DNA of 64,000 nt, from the NCBI RefSeq assembly GCF_020991065.1, contig NZ_CP087710.1, positions 2,790,001 to 2,854,000 of the forward strand, in the 5' to 3' direction. Below, in pieces: positions 23,322-34,920 of this stretch. How positions within the stretch are numbered: position 1 is the first letter of the stretch; each line of letters opens with the position of its first letter. This stretch comes from Nocardioides okcheonensis (GTDB lineage: Bacteria; Actinomycetota; Actinomycetes; Propionibacteriales; Nocardioidaceae). The notes under the pieces are model-generated. The model was not told the origin of the DNA. It worked only from the letters and a program-made list of their open reading frames with translations, and did not search any database. Position numbers and translations under genes: made by a program.

Positions 23322-23439
23322 GGCACCGATCCTGACCACGGACCGGCCTGCCGCGGGGCCGCCTGACGGCGTCCTGACAGGGGTTTGTCGGGTCCTTGGC
23401 ACCGCCCGTGCGGCGCGCGCCACACCGGCGACAAGTGGC

Positions 23440-23466
23440 CGTCAACGGCCGCAAAGATCGCGTCAA
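23440..23466 (+). promoter_or_regulatory. Three CGTCAA-like half-sites upstream of kdpF (possible KdpE box)
   Basis: CGTCAA (23440-23445), CGCAAA (23450-23455) and CGTCAA (23461-23466) are spaced by 10 and 11 bp, on one face of the helix. The cluster lies 41 bp before the kdpF start, where an OmpR-family activator would bind. The response regulator gene kdpE is in the same locus. Confidence 0.45.
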
Positions 23467-23506
23467 GACGGGCGGTGCGGGCCTGCGACGGGATGACGCT
23501 GGGCCC

Positions 23507-23596
23507 ATGAGCATCGAATCCAGTCTGCTGGTGGTCGCGGTGGTGCTCGCCGCGCTCTACGTCCTGGCAGCCCTGATCTTCCCGGAGCGTTTCTAG
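23507..23596 (+). CDS. kdpF: Potassium-transporting ATPase small subunit KdpF
   Basis: 29 residues, one membrane helix (LLVVAVVLAALYVLAALIFPERF), matching the conserved KdpF length and its C-terminal FPERF ending. It stabilises the KdpABC complex in the membrane. The TAG stop overlaps the kdpA GTG by one base (TAGTG), giving tight coupling. The start is ATG 23507. Confidence 0.93.
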   Translation: MSIESSLLVVAVVLAALYVLAALIFPERF

Positions 23597-25250
23597 TGTC
23601 TGACACCCTCGGCGGTCTGCTGACGATCGCCCTCCTCGTCGCGCTGCTCGCGGCGGCGTACGTCCCCCTCGGCGACTACATGGCGCGGGTCTTCACCAGC
23701 ACCCGGCACCTGCGCGTCGAGCGGGCGGTCTACCGCCTCAGCGGCGTGAACCCCGACGCCGAGCAGGGCGCCCGGTCCTACGCCACCGGCGTGGTCGGCT
23801 TCAGCCTGGTCAGCATCGTGGTGCTGATGGCGATCCAGCTCGGCCAGGCGGCGCTGCCGATGGACCGCGACCTGCCGGGCGTGCCGTTCTGGATGTCGTT
23901 CAACACCGCGATCTCCTTCGTCACCAACACCAACTGGCAGTCCTACGCGGGCGAGTCCACCCTCGGGTTCACCGCCCAGATGGCCGGGCTGGCGGTGCAG
24001 AACTTCCTGTCCGCCGCCGTCGGCATCGCGGTGGCGGTGGCGCTGGTCCGCGGCTTCGCGCGCTCGCGCAGCGGCTCGCTCGGCAACTTCTGGGTCGACC
24101 TGACCCGCGGCACCGTCCGGATCCTGCTGCCGCTCGCCTTCGTCGCTGCCGTGCTGCTGGTCGCCGGCGGTGTCGTGCAGAGCTTCACCGACTCCACGAT
24201 GTCGACGCTCGCCGGGCACTCGCAGGTGCTGACCGGCGGCCCGGTGGCCAGCCAGGAGGCGATCAAGGAGCTCGGCAACAACGGCGGTGGCTTCTTCAAC
24301 GCCAACTCCGCGCACCCGTTCGAGAACCCGACGGGCTGGACCAACTTCCTCGAGATCTACCTGATCCTGGTGCTCCCGGTGGCGCTCACCCGCACCCTCG
24401 GCACGATGCTCGGCAACCGCCGCCAGGGCCTGGCCGTGCTCGGCGTGATGGGCATCCTGTGGACCGTCTCGCTGGTCGTCACGACCTGGGCCGAGGTCGG
24501 CGCGCACTCGCCGACCGCCCAGGCCGCGGGCGCCGCGATGGAGGGCAAGGAGACCCGCTTCGGGGAGTGGGCGTCCGCGCTGTTCGCGGTCGCCACCACC
24601 GGCACCTCGACGGGCGCGGTGAACGCCTCGCACGACTCCCTCACCGCCACCGGCGGCGGGACGGTGATGGTCAACATGATGCTGGGCGAGATCGTGCCCG
24701 GCGGCGTGGGCGCCGGCATCTACGGCATCCTCGTGATGGCCGTCCTCGCGGTGTTCGTGGCGGGCCTGATGGTCGGTCGCACGCCCGAGCTGCTCGGCAA
24801 GAAGATCAGCGCGAAGCAGATGACCTACGTCGCGCTCTACACCCTGACCACGCCCGCGCTCGTCCTGGTCGGCACCGGCATCGCGATCTCGCGCAGCTCG
24901 ACCGCCGACGCGATGGGCAACGCCGGCGGCCACGGCTTCTCCGAGGTGCTCTACGCCTTCACCTCGGCCGCCAACAACAACGGCAGCGCCTTCGGCGGCA
25001 TCACCGTGACCTCGGACTTCTTCCAGATCATGCTCGGCCTGGCGATGCTCGTCGGCCGGCTGCTGCCGATCGTCCTGGTCCTGCTGCTCGCCGGCTCGCT
25101 CGCCGAGCAGGGCACGGTGCCGGTGACCGCCGGCACGCTCCCCACCCACAAGCCCCTCTTCGTCGGGATGCTGGTCGGCGTCATCCTCATCATGACCGGC
25201 CTCACCTACTTCCCGGCGCTCGCCCTCGGACCGATCGCGGAGGCATTGGT

Positions 25251-25254
<4 letters not shown>
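23596..25254 (+). CDS. kdpA: Potassium-transporting ATPase subunit KdpA
   Basis: 552 residues. It is the K+-selective, channel-like subunit related to Trk/Ktr. The four pore-loop regions are recognisable: [15 protein letters not shown] (about 116), [18 protein letters not shown] (about 228-245), [10 protein letters not shown] (about 335) and [12 protein letters not shown] (about 455), each supplying the selectivity Gly. There are ten or more membrane helices. The GTG start at 23596 overlaps the kdpF stop, and its TGA overlaps the kdpB ATG (ATGA at 25251), so the subunits are made from one coupled mRNA. Confidence 0.98.
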
Positions 25255-27344
<2,090 letters not shown>

Positions 27345-27380
27345 CCCGGACCCCGGCCGGATCCAAGAAAGCGTGCTGAC

Positions 27381-27956
27381 ATGTTCACCGACCTCGCCCG
27401 CCAGTCCCTCGCCGGGCTGCGCCTCCTGCTCGTGATGACCGTCCTGCTCGGCGTCGGCTACCCGACCGCCGTGTGGGCGGCCGGCCAGGCCTTCGGGGAC
27501 CGGGCCGACGGGTCCCCGGTCCGCGTCGACGGCCAGGTGGTCGGCTCCCGGCTGCTGGGCCAGCAGTTCGAGGGCGACCAGTGGTTCCTGTCCCGCCCGT
27601 CCGCGGGCGGCTACGACACCCTGGCCACCGCGCCGAGCAACCTCGGTCCGCTCAGCCCCGACCTGATGGCCGCCATCGAGGACCGCAAGGCCGAGGTGGC
27701 CGCCCGCGAGGGCGTTGCGGAGTCGGAGGTCCCGGCGGACGCGGTCACCGCGTCCGGCTCGGGCGTCGACCCGCACATCTCGCCGGCCTACGCCGCGATC
27801 CAGGCGCCGCGGGTCGCGGAGGCCAACGGGCTGTCGCTGGAGGAGGTGGAGCGCCTCGTCGAGCAGCACACCGACGGGCGCAGCCTCGGCTTCCTCGGTG
27901 AGCCCGGCGTCAACGTCCTGGAGCTCAACGTCGCGGTCCGGGCTGCTGCCGGCTGA
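27381..27956 (+). CDS. kdpC: Potassium-transporting ATPase subunit KdpC
   Basis: 191 residues. One N-terminal membrane anchor (LRLLLVMTVLLGVGYPTAVWAAGQ) and a periplasm-facing domain with family motifs GSRLLGQQFEGDQWFLSRPSAG, SASNLGP-like TAPSNLGPLSPDL, PADAVTASGSGVDPHISPAYA and NVLELN at the end. It is required for assembly and high K+ affinity of the KdpFABC pump. It is 23 nt upstream of kdpD. Confidence 0.97.
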   Translation: MFTDLARQSLAGLRLLLVMTVLLGVGYPTAVWAAGQAFGDRADGSPVRVDGQVVGSRLLGQQFEGDQWFLSRPSAGGYDTLATAPSNLGPLSPDLMAAIEDRKAEVAAREGVAESEVPADAVTASGSGVDPHISPAYAAIQAPRVAEANGLSLEEVERLVEQHTDGRSLGFLGEPGVNVLELNVAVRAAAG

Positions 27957-27979
27957 GCCGCGCAGGGGAGACTGGGCCC

Positions 27980-30481
27980 ATGGATCGTGGACGGCTGCGC
28001 GTCTACCTCGGCGCGGCGCCCGGGGTCGGCAAGACGTACGCCATGCTCGACGAGGCGCACCGCCGCGTCGAGCGGGGCACCGACCTCGTCGTGGGCTACG
28101 TCGAGACGCACGGCCGGCCGAAGACGGTGGCCGGGCTCGCGGGCCTCGAGGTCGTCCCCCGGGCCCAGGTGTCCTACCGCGGCACCGTCCAGGAGGAGAT
28201 GGACCTCGACGCCGTCCTCGCGCGGCGGCCGGAGGTCGTGCTGGTCGACGAGCTCGCCCACACCAACGTGCCCGGCAGCGCCCACGAGAAGCGCTGGCAG
28301 GACGTGGAGGCGCTCCTCGACGCGGGCATCGAGGTGATCACGACCGTCAACGTCCAGCACCTCGAGTCGCTCAACGACGTGACCGAGCAGATCACCGGGG
28401 TCCGGCAGCGCGAGACGGTGCCGGACCACGTGGTCCGCTCGGCCGACCAGATCGAGCTGGTCGACATGAGCCCGCAGGCGCTGCGGCGCCGGATGGCCCA
28501 CGGCAACATCTACACCGCCGAGAAGATCGACGCCGCGCTCTCGCGCTACTTCCGCGAGGGCAACCTCACCGCGCTGCGCGAGCTGGCGCTGCTCTGGCTC
28601 GCCGACCGGGTCGACGAGGGGCTCGAGCGCTACCGCGACCAGCACGAGATCGACTCGACCTGGGCGACCCGCGAGCGGATCGTCGTGCCGGTCAGCGGTG
28701 GGCCGGAGTCGTCCACCCTGATGCGGCGCGCGGCGCGGATCGCGACCCGCCGCTCGGGCGGGGAGTGGCAGGCGCTCTACGTCACCCGGCAGGACGGCCT
28801 CACCGGCATCGCCCCCGACCAGCTCACCCGGCTCGCCGCCAAGGCCGAGGAGCTCGGCGGCAGCTTCCACACCGTCGTCGGCGACGACGCCGCGGAGGCG
28901 ATCTTGTCCTTCGCCCGCGCCGAGAACGCCACGCAGGTCGTCATCGGCGCCAGCCGGCGCGGTCGCATCTCGACCCTGCTGCGCCCGGGCGTAGGCGAGC
29001 GGGTCGTCATCGGCTCGGGCGACATGGACGTCCACATCGTCAGCCACGACTACGTCGGGCGCTCCTCGTTCCGGCCGCGCACCGACAGCCTCGGGACCCG
29101 GCGGCGGGTGGCCGGGATCGTCTTCGGCGTGGTGGTGCCGTGCGTGCTGAGCCTGCTGCTCCACCTCACCAAGGACCTGCACGGCCTGCCGATCGAGGCG
29201 ATGTCGCTGATGGTCGTCGTGGTCGCGACCGCCCTCATCGGCGGCCTCGCGGCGGCGGTGGTCTCGGCGCTGCTCAGCGCGGTGCTGCTCAACTACCTCT
29301 TCACCCCACCGCTCTACACGCTCACCATCGCCGAGCCAGAGAACGTCGTGACCATCGCGATCTTCGTCGCGGTCGGCATCGCGGTGGCCACCGTCGTCGA
29401 CCTGGCCGCACGGCGCACGGCGCAGGCCCGCGCGGCCCGGTCCGAGGCCGACGCGCTCACCGTGCTCGCGCACAGCCTGCTCACCTCCAGCCAGGACACC
29501 GCCGGCCTGCTGTCGTCGGCCTGCCGGCTGTTCGGCGCGCGCGGCGCGGCGCTGCTGCGCCGCGAGGAGTCCGGTGCGGAGGTCGTGGTCGCCTCCTGCG
29601 GCGACGCCCCGACGACGGTGGAGCGCGCCGACATGGCGGCCGCCGTCGACGAGCGGAGCACGCTGGTGCTGGCCGGCGCGACGCTGCCGGCGAGCGAGCG
29701 CGGCCTGCTCAACGCGTACGCCGCCTACGCCAAGGTGATGGAGGAGCGCCGGCTCGCGACCCTCGCCGACGTCGAGCGGCTGCGGCTCGCCGAGCTCGAC
29801 CGGACCCGTACGGCCCTGCTCGCGGCGGTCTCGCACGACCTGCGCAACCCGCTCGCGGCGGTGAAGGTGGCGGTCGCCAGCCTCCGCAGCACCGACGTGA
29901 CGTGGTCGCCGCAGGACGAGGCCGAGCTGCTCGAGACGATCGAGGAGTCGACCGACCGGCTGTCGGCGCTCGTGGCGAACCTGCTCGACATGAGCCGGAT
30001 CAGCACCGGGTCGGTGAGCGTGGCGCTCGCCGAGGTCGACCTCGCCGAGGCGGTCCGCGCCAGCATCGCGCCGCTGGTGGGTGGCGAGCGCATCGAGGTC
30101 GACGTCGCGCCCGACGTCCTGGCCCTGGCCGACGCCGGACTGCTCGACCGGGTGCTGGCCAACATCTGCGAGAACGCCCTGAAGTACACCCCCGAGTCCG
30201 CGCGGGTCCGGGTCGACGCCGACGTCGTCGGCGACCGGGTCGCGCTGCGCGTCGCCGACACCGGGCCGGGGGTCCGCGACCACGACCAGCAGCGCCTGTT
30301 CGCGCCGTTCCAGCGCCTCGGCGACGTCCCGCAGCAGGACGGCGTCGGCCTCGGGCTCGCGGTCGCCCTCGGCCTCACCGAGGCGATGGGTGGCACCATC
30401 GCGACCGAGGACACGCCCGGCGGCGGGCTGACCTTCGTCCTCGAGCTCCCCACCCCCACCCACCAGAGCGAGGCCCGATGA
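27980..30481 (+). CDS. kdpD: Osmosensitive K+ channel histidine kinase KdpD
   Basis: 833 residues, full domain set. An N-terminal KdpD domain carries a Walker A (GAAPGVGKTYAM, 11-22), followed by a USP-like domain (RIVVPVSGGPESSTLMRRAARIA), a four-helix DUF4118 membrane domain (about 375-480), a GAF-like segment, and the kinase core with phospho-acceptor His619 in SHDLRNPLAAV, N box ENALKYTPE and G boxes DTGPGV and GVGLGLAVAL. It senses K+ limitation and phosphorylates KdpE. Its TGA overlaps the kdpE ATG by 4 nt. Confidence 0.97.
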   Translation: MDRGRLRVYLGAAPGVGKTYAMLDEAHRRVERGTDLVVGYVETHGRPKTVAGLAGLEVVPRAQVSYRGTVQEEMDLDAVLARRPEVVLVDELAHTNVPGSAHEKRWQDVEALLDAGIEVITTVNVQHLESLNDVTEQITGVRQRETVPDHVVRSADQIELVDMSPQALRRRMAHGNIYTAEKIDAALSRYFREGNLTALRELALLWLADRVDEGLERYRDQHEIDSTWATRERIVVPVSGGPESSTLMRRAARIATRRSGGEWQALYVTRQDGLTGIAPDQLTRLAAKAEELGGSFHTVVGDDAAEAILSFARAENATQVVIGASRRGRISTLLRPGVGERVVIGSGDMDVHIVSHDYVGRSSFRPRTDSLGTRRRVAGIVFGVVVPCVLSLLLHLTKDLHGLPIEAMSLMVVVVATALIGGLAAAVVSALLSAVLLNYLFTPPLYTLTIAEPENVVTIAIFVAVGIAVATVVDLAARRTAQARAARSEADALTVLAHSLLTSSQDTAGLLSSACRLFGARGAALLRREESGAEVVVASCGDAPTTVERADMAAAVDERSTLVLAGATLPASERGLLNAYAAYAKVMEERRLATLADVERLRLAELDRTRTALLAAVSHDLRNPLAAVKVAVASLRSTDVTWSPQDEAELLETIEESTDRLSALVANLLDMSRISTGSVSVALAEVDLAEAVRASIAPLVGGERIEVDVAPDVLALADAGLLDRVLANICENALKYTPESARVRVDADVVGDRVALRVADTGPGVRDHDQQRLFAPFQRLGDVPQQDGVGLGLAVALGLTEAMGGTIATEDTPGGGLTFVLELPTPTHQSEAR

Positions 30482-31152
30482 CCTTCGTGCTCGTCGTCGA
30501 CGACGACCCGGCGATGCGGCGCACGCTGTCGATCAACCTGCGGGCGCGCGACTACGACGTCGAGACCGCCGGCGACGGCCGCTCGGCGCTGCAGATCGTC
30601 GACGAGCGGATGCCCGACGTGGTGCTCCTCGACCTCGGGCTGCCCGACCTCGACGGCATCTCCGTGCTCACCCGGCTGCGGTCCTTCACCCAGGTCCCGG
30701 TGATCGTGGTCTCGGCGCGTTCGGAGTCCGACGACAAGGTGGAGGCGCTCGACCTCGGCGCCGACGACTTCATCACCAAGCCGTTCTCGATCGAGGAGCT
30801 GCTGGCCCGGGTGCGCGCGACCTCGCGCCGTGTCGGCCGCGAGGAGCCGGAGCTGGTCGTGGAGGTCGACGGGCTGCGCCTCGACGTCACCGACTCGCGC
30901 GCCACCCGCGACGGGGTCGAGCTGCACCTCACGCCCACGGAGTGGCGCATCGTCGAGGTGCTCGCCCGCCACCGCGGCCGGCTGGTGCGCCAGGGCGAGC
31001 TGCTCACCGCCGTCTGGGGGCCGCAGTACGAGCGGCAGACCAACTACCTCCGGGTCCACCTCGCCAGCATCCGGCGCAAGCTCGAGGCCGACCCCGCCCA
31101 CCCGGTGCTGTTCGTCACCGAGCCGGGCATGGGCTACCGCTTCCTCCCCTGA
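30478..31152 (+). CDS. kdpE: Response regulator KdpE (OmpR family)
   Basis: 224 residues. The receiver domain has the acidic pocket VVDDD (6-10), phospho-acceptor Asp52 (LLDLGLPD), a conserved Ser-Ala in VSARS and Lys in FITKPFS. The C-terminal winged helix (about 125-222) is of the OmpR/PhoB type, with LTPTEWRIVEVLARH and TNYLRVHLASIRRKLE. It activates kdpFABC. Candidate binding sites are the CGTCAA repeats at 23440-23466. It converges with the PAP2-DAGK gene 6 bp away. Confidence 0.96.
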   Translation: MTFVLVVDDDPAMRRTLSINLRARDYDVETAGDGRSALQIVDERMPDVVLLDLGLPDLDGISVLTRLRSFTQVPVIVVSARSESDDKVEALDLGADDFITKPFSIEELLARVRATSRRVGREEPELVVEVDGLRLDVTDSRATRDGVELHLTPTEWRIVEVLARHRGRLVRQGELLTAVWGPQYERQTNYLRVHLASIRRKLEADPAHPVLFVTEPGMGYRFLP

Positions 31153-31167
31153 GCCGACTCAGCGGGG
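31146..31167. terminator. Compact hairpin overlapping both stop codons
   Basis: CTGAG (31149-31153) and CTCAG (31158-31162), flanked by CCC and GGGG that can extend the stem past a one-base bulge. It includes the kdpE stop (31150-31152) and the stop of the convergent PAP2-DAGK gene, so it is a plausible bidirectional terminator. Confidence 0.4.
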
Positions 31168-32736
31168 GACGCGGACCAGCAGCCGGCCGTGCACGCACTC
31201 CATGCGCAGCTCGCGGCCCTCGCCGACGGAGTCGCCGTCGAGCTGGCGCGGGGTGTCGGAGGTCGCGGTGATCCGGACCCGCGAGCCGGTGCGCCGGTCG
31301 AGGGTCTCGTCGACGACCGGGCTCTTGCGCAGCACCCGCATCGCCACGGTGATCCAGGACAGGAACTGGCGCGGGTGGATGATCACCACGTCGAGGACGC
31401 CGTCGTCGATCGCGGCGTCGGGCAGCAGCGGCATCCCGGCCTGCAGGAAGCCGACGTTGCCGACCACGACGGTGCGGGCGCGGTGGGTGGTGGGCTCCTC
31501 GTCGTCGATCTGGATCTCGACCCGGATCGCGGGGAACATCAGCGACTTCAGGCCCGAGACGACGTAGGCCACCCAGCCGATCTTCTTCTTGATGTCCTCG
31601 TTGACGCCCTCCATGATCGCTGCGTCGAAGCCCATGCCGGCCATCACCATGAAGTGGGTGTCGTCGAGGCCGTCGCCGCCGACCTCGACGAGGTCGATCG
31701 CGCGGTCCTGCCCGTTGAGGGCGACGTCGATGGCCGAGCGGAGGTAGAGCGGGACGTCGAGGTTGCGGGCGAGCAGGTTGCCGGTGCCGGCGGGGATGAT
31801 GCCGACGGGGATGCCGGTGCCGGCGAGCTCGGCGCACACCTCGCGCACGGTGCCGTCGCCGCCGCAGACGATCACCAGGTCCGCACCGGACACCGCGGCC
31901 CGCTCGGCCATGCCGGTGCCGGGGTCCTCGACGGTGGTGTACTGCCAGGTCGGCTCCGACCAGCCCGACTCCTTCGCCATCGCGCTCACCGTCGCGCGGA
32001 ACTGGCCGACGTCCTCGACCTTGATCGGGTTGAGGATCACCGCCAGCCGGCGCTCGGACGCGTAGACCTCGGGCAGCGGCTCCGCGTGGGCGGCGGTCGA
32101 GCGCGGACGCGGGTCGATGACCGCCAGCGCGAGCGCGAAGATCCCGACCGCCAGCAGCGATCCGGCGATCACGTCGGTGGGGTAGTGCCGCCCGAGCAGC
32201 ACCCGGTCGAGGCACACCGCCAGCCACCACGCGACCGCCAGCGTGATCCCGAGGCGGCGCAGGCTCGCCCGCCGGACGAACAGCACGAGCAGCGTCACCA
32301 GCAGGCAGGCGTACGCCGCGGTGGACGACGCGTGCCCGGACGGGAAGCTGTAGGAGCTCAGCGGGCTGAAGTCGGCGCCCTGCCACTCCGGGCGGTCGCG
32401 GCCGAGCCACACCTTGAGGCCGGAGGTGGCCAGCGAGGTCGCGACCATCACGACCAGGGCGAGGAGCGCGGCCCAGCGCTGGCGACGGAGCAGGAGCCCG
32501 AGCACGAGGACGACCGTCAGCACCGTCATGCCGAGGGTCCCGAAGAGGTGCTCGACCCACCGCAGGACGTCGAGGAACAGCGGCGAGCCGTCCGCCCAGT
32601 CCTCGAGCCGGCGGCCCTCCACGTCGAAGGTGTCGAGGGGGGCGCGGTCGCCGGTCACCGCCCAGCCGAGGCCCGCGAAGCCGAGGAGGCAGACGCCGGC
32701 CAGCGTGAGGGAGCGGTTGCGAGAGGCGGGGGTCAC
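31159..32736 (-). CDS. PAP2 phosphatase - diacylglycerol kinase fusion protein
   Basis: 525 residues. Residues 1-210 form a six-helix PAP2 lipid phosphatase with all three motifs: KVWLGRDRP (108-116), PSGH (132-135) and RVLLGRHYPTDVIAG (178-192, catalytic His184). Residues 228-525 form a DAGK/YegS-type lipid kinase with VILNPIKV, GGDGTV (292-297) and IIPAGTGNLLARNL. One polypeptide therefore joins a phosphatase that could make diacylglycerol with a kinase that rephosphorylates it. The fusion occurs in actinobacteria, but its pathway role is unclear. The start is GTG 32736; a reverse CATACT (32743-32748) is a possible leaderless -10. Confidence 0.92.
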   Translation of the reverse strand: MTPASRNRSLTLAGVCLLGFAGLGWAVTGDRAPLDTFDVEGRRLEDWADGSPLFLDVLRWVEHLFGTLGMTVLTVVLVLGLLLRRQRWAALLALVVMVATSLATSGLKVWLGRDRPEWQGADFSPLSSYSFPSGHASSTAAYACLLVTLLVLFVRRASLRRLGITLAVAWWLAVCLDRVLLGRHYPTDVIAGSLLAVGIFALALAVIDPRPRSTAAHAEPLPEVYASERRLAVILNPIKVEDVGQFRATVSAMAKESGWSEPTWQYTTVEDPGTGMAERAAVSGADLVIVCGGDGTVREVCAELAGTGIPVGIIPAGTGNLLARNLDVPLYLRSAIDVALNGQDRAIDLVEVGGDGLDDTHFMVMAGMGFDAAIMEGVNEDIKKKIGWVAYVVSGLKSLMFPAIRVEIQIDDEEPTTHRARTVVVGNVGFLQAGMPLLPDAAIDDGVLDVVIIHPRQFLSWITVAMRVLRKSPVVDETLDRRTGSRVRITATSDTPRQLDGDSVGEGRELRMECVHGRLLVRVPR

Positions 32737-32795
32737 CCGCGAAGTATGCCCAAGACGATTGCCGCGGCGTACGCCCCTCCGGATAGCCTCACGCC

Positions 32796-34061
32796 ATGAT
32801 CGACCCGCGCATCCTCCGTGACGACCCCGACCGTGTGCGTGCCGCGCAGGCCAAGCGTCGGTTGTCCGACGACGTGGTCGACCGGGCGCTCGCCGCCGAC
32901 TCCGCGCGGCGCCAGGCGATCGCCGACTTCGAGGCCAGGCGGGCCGAGCAGAAGGCCAGCGGCGCGCTGGTCGCGAAGGCGCAGGGCGAGGAGAAGCAGG
33001 CCCTGCTCGCGCAGGTCAAGGAGCTCGCCGCCGGGGTCAAGGAGGCCGAGGCCGCCCGCGCCGCCGCCGAGGCCGCGTGGGAGGAGGCCATGAAGGCCAT
33101 CCCCAACCTCGCCGACGACGACGCGCCCGCCGGCCTCGAGGACGACTACACCGTCATCGAGCAGGTCGGCACCCCGCGCGAGTTCGACTTCGAGCCGCGC
33201 GACCACGTCGAGCTCGGCCAGCTGCTCGGGGCCTTCGACCTGGAGCGCGGCGCGAAGGTCAGCGGCTCGCGCTTCTACTTCCTCACCGGCGTCGGCGCGC
33301 AGCTCCAGCTCGCGCTGGTCAACATGGCCATGGACCAGGCGCGCGCCGCCGGGTTCATCCAGGCCGCCGCGCCCTCGCTCGTGCGCCCGCGCGCCATGGA
33401 GGGCACCGGCTTCCTCGGCCAGGCCGCCGACGACGTCTACCGGATCGAGGGCGAGGACCTCTACCTCGTCGGCACGTCCGAGGTCCCGATGGCGGCCTTC
33501 CACTCCGACGAGATCCTCGACGCCGCCGCGCTGCCGCTGCGCTACGCCGCGTTCAGCCCGTGCTTCCGCAAGGAGGCCGGCTCGCACGGCAAGGACACCC
33601 GCGGCATCTGGCGCGTCCACTGGTTCGACAAGGTCGAGATGTTCGTCTACACGACGCTCGAGGAGTCCTACGCCGAGCACCAGCGGCTGCTGGCGTGGGA
33701 GAAGGAGTTCCTCGACAAGCTCGAGCTCTGCTACCGCGTGATCGACACCGCGGCCGGCGACCTCGGCCTCAGCGCCGCCCGCAAGTTCGACTGCGAGGCG
33801 TGGATCCCGACCCGCAACGGCTGGGGCGAGCTCACCTCGACCTCCAACTGCACCGAGTTCCAGGCCCGCCGCCTCGACGTCCGCACCCGCGTGGAGGGCC
33901 AGACCAGGCCGGTCGCCACCCTCAACGGCACGCTCACCGCGGTGACCCGCGCGATCGTCGCGATCCTCGAGACCCACCAGAACGCCGACGGCTCGGTGAC
34001 GCTGCCGCAGGCGCTGCGCCCCTACATGGGCGGCCTGGAAGTGCTGAAGCCCCTTGGCTGA
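32796..34061 (+). CDS. serS: Serine--tRNA ligase
   Basis: 421 residues. An N-terminal antiparallel coiled coil (about 28-105, [18 protein letters not shown] onward) binds the long variable arm of tRNA-Ser. The class II core has motif 2 ([28 protein letters not shown]) and motif 3 ([16 protein letters not shown]), plus SEVPM for serine binding. TAGCCT (32784-32789) ends 6 nt before the ATG; the mRNA is leaderless and no T-box is present. It overlaps the following HAD gene by 8 nt. Confidence 0.98.
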   Translation: MIDPRILRDDPDRVRAAQAKRRLSDDVVDRALAADSARRQAIADFEARRAEQKASGALVAKAQGEEKQALLAQVKELAAGVKEAEAARAAAEAAWEEAMKAIPNLADDDAPAGLEDDYTVIEQVGTPREFDFEPRDHVELGQLLGAFDLERGAKVSGSRFYFLTGVGAQLQLALVNMAMDQARAAGFIQAAAPSLVRPRAMEGTGFLGQAADDVYRIEGEDLYLVGTSEVPMAAFHSDEILDAAALPLRYAAFSPCFRKEAGSHGKDTRGIWRVHWFDKVEMFVYTTLEESYAEHQRLLAWEKEFLDKLELCYRVIDTAAGDLGLSAARKFDCEAWIPTRNGWGELTSTSNCTEFQARRLDVRTRVEGQTRPVATLNGTLTAVTRAIVAILETHQNADGSVTLPQALRPYMGGLEVLKPLG

Positions 34062-34893
34062 CTGGCGCCCCCAGGTCGTCGCGCTCGACATCGACGGCAC
34101 CCTGCTCGCGTGGGTGGACGGGCAGACCGAGGACTACGAGACCGTCACCCCCGCCGTCCACGACGCGGTCCACCGCGCCCTCGACGCGGGGGCGCACGTC
34201 GTGCTGGCCAGCGGCCGCTCGCCGCACGGCATGACCCGCATCGCCGACCTGCTCGGCCTGCCGCGCGAGGGTTCCGACCGGCTCTGGGTGGTGGCCTCCA
34301 ACGGCGCCGTGGTCTTCCGCTACCCCCCGATGGAGGTCGTCCACGAGGAGACCTTCGACGCCGCCCCGGCCGTCGCGGCCGTGCTGGAGCACCACCCCGA
34401 CGCGCTGGTCGCGGTCGAGGAGCGCGAGGTCGGCGGCTACCGCGTCAACCGGGTCTTCCCCGAGGGGGAGATCTCCGGCGAGCAGATCATCACCGAGGTC
34501 GCCGACATCGTGGGCGAGCCCGTCAGCCGCGTCATCATCCGCGACCCCGAGGCGACCGCCGAGGACTTCGTCGAGCTCGGCGCCCGCCTCGGCCTGCACG
34601 GCACCGACTACGTCGTCGGCTGGACGGCCTGGCTCGACCTGTCGCCGGTCGGGGTGTCGAAGGCGTCCGGCCTCGAGCACGTGTGCGCCGCGCTTGGGCT
34701 GTCGGCCGCCGACGTGCTCGCCGTCGGCGACGGCCGCAACGACATCGAGATGCTCCGCTGGGCCGGTCGCGGGGTCGCGATGGGCCAGGCCGTCGAGGAG
34801 GTCCGCGCGGCCGCCGACCACGTCACGGCGCCCGTCCACGAGGACGGCGCGGCCGTGGAGATCTCGCGCTGGTTCCCGCCCGCCGGTGCCTGA
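34054..34893 (+). CDS. HAD superfamily hydrolase (Cof type)
   Basis: 279 residues. It starts at TTG 34054, the only usable codon ahead of motif I ([11 protein letters not shown], 7-17), which gives an 8-nt overlap with serS and translational coupling. Motif II is LASGRS, motif III is the Lys in [11 protein letters not shown], and motif IV is [12 protein letters not shown]. The C2B cap places it with Cof-type sugar or nucleotide phosphatases; the exact substrate is unknown. The serS-HAD pairing is frequent in actinobacteria, to my recollection. Confidence 0.9.
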   Translation: MADWRPQVVALDIDGTLLAWVDGQTEDYETVTPAVHDAVHRALDAGAHVVLASGRSPHGMTRIADLLGLPREGSDRLWVVASNGAVVFRYPPMEVVHEETFDAAPAVAAVLEHHPDALVAVEEREVGGYRVNRVFPEGEISGEQIITEVADIVGEPVSRVIIRDPEATAEDFVELGARLGLHGTDYVVGWTAWLDLSPVGVSKASGLEHVCAALGLSAADVLAVGDGRNDIEMLRWAGRGVAMGQAVEEVRAAADHVTAPVHEDGAAVEISRWFPPAGA

Positions 34894-34920
34894 GGTGACG
34901 GCCTCCCTGCGGGACCCGGC

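Noticed and set aside
23322..23506. c-di-AMP (ydaO) riboswitch ahead of kdp
   Set aside because: No matching conserved segments seen; the region is too short once regulator boxes and the divergent promoter are placed.
27788..30463. Long minus-strand open frame opposite kdpD
   Set aside because: KdpD is unambiguous on the plus strand; the antisense translation has the His/Asp/Val/Gly-rich composition of a shadow frame.
32760..32795. T-box leader for serS
   Set aside because: Only about 60 bp separate the divergent starts and a -10 sits 6 nt from the ATG, leaving no room for a leader.
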